The position numbers and the translations under genes are program-made. DNA of 64,000 bases, taken from assembly GCF_014284365.1 (NCBI RefSeq), contig NZ_JACOGG010000002.1, positions 282,633-346,632 of the forward strand, read 5' to 3'. The DNA is from Cognatundibacterium rugosum. Lineage in GTDB: Bacteria > Pseudomonadota > Gammaproteobacteria > Burkholderiales > Burkholderiaceae_D. The first letter of the stretch is position 1; each line of letters begins with the position of its first letter. The notes beneath the pieces were generated by a model, which was given only the letters and a program-made list of their open reading frames with translations, made no database searches and was not told where the DNA came from. Of the stretch, positions 62,804-64,000 are shown piece after piece.

Positions 62804-63703
62804 ATGTGGTTTAAGAACTTACAGGTATTTCGTCTGAATGCGCCCTGGAATATCAGCGCCGACGAGCTCAATACGCAACTCGCCAGAATTTCTTTTTCGC
62901 AATGTGCGTCCAATGAAATGCAGAGCCAGGGTTGGGCCTCACCACGTAATAATGACTTGCTGGTACACAGCGTCAATCAACAGTTCCTGATCTCGCTGGC
63001 AACAGAAAAAAAGCTGCTGCCTTCCAGTGTGATTAACCAGGTGACCAAGGCGCGCGCGTTGGAACTTGAAGAGCAACAAGGCTTTGCACCAGGCCGTAAA
63101 GCGATGAAGGATTTAAAAGAGCGTGTGACCGATGAGCTGTTGCCGCGCGCCTTCGGCGTCAAGCGTTTAACCCACGTCTGGATCGATACCGTCAACCGCT
63201 GGCTGGTGATTGATGCTTCTAGCCCGGCCCGTGCCGATGAAGTCATCAAGCTGCTGCTGAAATGCTGCGATAAGATCCCGCTGGAAAGCCTGCGTGTCAA
63301 AACCAGTCCACAAGCCGCGATGACAGGCTGGCTGGCCGGTAACGAGGCGCCGAAAGGCTTCACGATCGATCAGGATACGGAACTCAAGAGTGCGAATGAA
63401 GATAAATCCACCGTACGCTATGTACGCCACACGCTGGAACCGGATGACATACAAAAGCATATCGCTGCCGGCAAACTCTGCACCAAGCTTGCGCTGACCT
63501 GGAATGATCGCGTCAGTTTCGTGCTGACCGATACCCTGACCATCAAGCGTATCAAGCCTCTGGATGTACTGGATGACGACAAGGACAAGGGCATGAATGA
63601 AGAAGAACGTTTTGACGCAGATTTCGCGCTCATGACGGGTGAGCTCGCGACATTAATCGATGATCTGGTCTTTGCGCTGGATGGCGAAGCGCAAAGCAGT
63701 TAA
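62804..63703 (+). CDS. rdgC: recombination-associated protein RdgC
   Basis: A 299-residue DNA-binding protein that forms a ring around duplex DNA and restrains Rec[12 protein letters not shown] at the start, [31 protein letters not shown] and the C-terminal [20 protein letters not shown] are family marks, and the length is typical. ATG 62804 is chosen; the open frame extends five codons upstream without support. Monocistronic, divergent from the small membrane-protein gene. Confidence 0.95.
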   Translation: MWFKNLQVFRLNAPWNISADELNTQLARISFSQCASNEMQSQGWASPRNNDLLVHSVNQQFLISLATEKKLLPSSVINQVTKARALELEEQQGFAPGRKAMKDLKERVTDELLPRAFGVKRLTHVWIDTVNRWLVIDASSPARADEVIKLLLKCCDKIPLESLRVKTSPQAAMTGWLAGNEAPKGFTIDQDTELKSANEDKSTVRYVRHTLEPDDIQKHIAAGKLCTKLALTWNDRVSFVLTDTLTIKRIKPLDVLDDDKDKGMNEEERFDADFALMTGELATLIDDLVFALDGEAQSS

Positions 63704-63873
63704 ATACAGTTCCCAGCGGTGTGGTCCTGGTTGACTGCACCGCGACTACAGACTAAGTCCGCAGCACCCTACAATCGCTGACAACTCAGGCCGTGTTAGC
63801 GCAGGGGCGCCTGATACACCAGCCCTCTCCTTCCGTCTCGCCTCATTTGAACGCACTCACAGCAAGCTGAAGG
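63704..63873. other. short non-coding spacer before IS66-type element
   Basis: 170 bases after rdgC with no gene or strong hairpin with a T run seen. It is interrupted at about 63874 by the insertion-sequence end. Confidence 0.4.
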
Positions 63874-64000
63874 GTAAGCGCCCGGTCATCACAGGTTGAC
63901 CGGTTCTGATATGGATGATGGAAATTATTGAGCAAGCTTCCAGTTGTGTGGCAGTAGTTCGCCGATGCGGCTGAATGGTTGCAATGGTAGCCTTTCCAAT
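63874..64000. mobile_element. IS66-type insertion sequence, one end (cut by window edge)
   Basis: GTAAGCGCCCGGTCATC (63874 onward) looks like the terminal inverted repeat of IS66-family elements, which typically begins GTAAGCG. It is followed inward by the 3' end of a minus-strand transposase gene. Only one end is inside the window, so length and target duplication cannot be checked. Confidence 0.7.
63925..64000 (-). CDS. IS66-family transposase, C-terminal fragment
   Basis: Minus-strand reading from the right edge gives LERLPLQPFSRIGELLPHNW then KLAQ and a TAA at 63927-63925. The ending SRI.ELLPHNWK is typical of the C-terminus of the IS66 main transposase (TnpC). Only 25 codons are visible. 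Confidence 0.72.
   Translation of the reverse strand, partial: LERLPLQPFSRIGELLPHNWKLAQ

Noticed and set aside
1..64000. CRISPR array, rRNA or tRNA genes
   Set aside because: No regularly spaced repeats and no recognisable tRNA or rRNA sequence were seen on either strand by eye.

Overview
The window is about 64 kb of chromosome from a Gram-negative betaproteobacterium, most likely Burkholderiales/Oxalobacteraceae (Undibacterium- or Herbaspirillum-like). This placement is inference. It rests on the 180-kDa-type NAD-glutamate dehydrogenase, the argS / SPOR protein / dsbA / rdgC neighbourhood, outer-membrane TonB and lipoprotein genes, and a moderate GC content with clear Shine-Dalgarno sites. 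No rRNA, tRNA or CRISPR array was seen.

Layout. 1-4.1 kb: small housekeeping or accessory enzymes (alpha/beta hydrolase cut by the left edge, LysE-type exporter, HNH-like protein, SRPBCC, GNAT, GFA and VOC proteins). 4.3-9.0 kb: NAD-GDH. 10.1-14.1 kb: a minus-strand operon (unknown protein, GH16 glycosidase, NlpC-like cysteine peptidase) and a secreted M28 aminopeptidase. 14.4-17.5 kb: a PpiC-type lipoprotein foldase and a C1 peptidase fused to a degenerate alpha/beta-hydrolase domain. 17.5-25.6 kb: an M66 metalloprotease lipoprotein, an orphan GspF/PilC-like protein, a DEAD-box helicase with two DbpA-type RNA-binding domains, and a secreted thermolysin/fungalysin-like protease. 26.1-28.6 kb: a solute-binding protein, a PLP deaminase/desulfhydrase and a degenerate GGDEF protein.

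The most distinctive region is 28.7-35.8 kb. It is AT-rich and holds a C39-peptidase ABC exporter and its HlyD adaptor on the minus strand. Diverging from them are six tiny precursor genes on the plus strand, five of them absent from ordinary ORF calls because they are short. All six share an ELN...E...VSGG double-glycine leader and carry quite different cores. Interleaved are a CPBP-family membrane protein, a DUF3267-like membrane zincin and two single-span micro-proteins, which I infer to be immunity or maturation functions. It reads as a multi-peptide class II microcin/bacteriocin island.

36.0-45.5 kb: a CocE-type hydrolase; an operon of two paralogous unknown proteins plus a DyP peroxidase, convergent with a catalase-family protein; a periplasmic GH13 cyclomaltodextrinase/neopullulanase; an HHH protein; and a GNAT acetyltransferase. 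46.0-52.6 kb: a signalling block of an MCP-like protein, a 1603-residue REC-PAS-HK-REC-Hpt-REC-EAL hybrid kinase and a lone receiver. 52.7-58.6 kb: a TonB receptor, a BtuF-like metal/corrinoid receptor with an SDR, an AraC regulator, and a divergent AhpD-like protein. 58.7-63.7 kb: dsbA, SPOR protein, argS, a small membrane protein and rdgC. The right edge enters an IS66-type insertion sequence.

Together the genes suggest a proteolytic, polysaccharide-using environmental bacterium with many secreted hydrolases, elaborate c-di-GMP/phosphorelay signalling and an acquired antagonism cluster.
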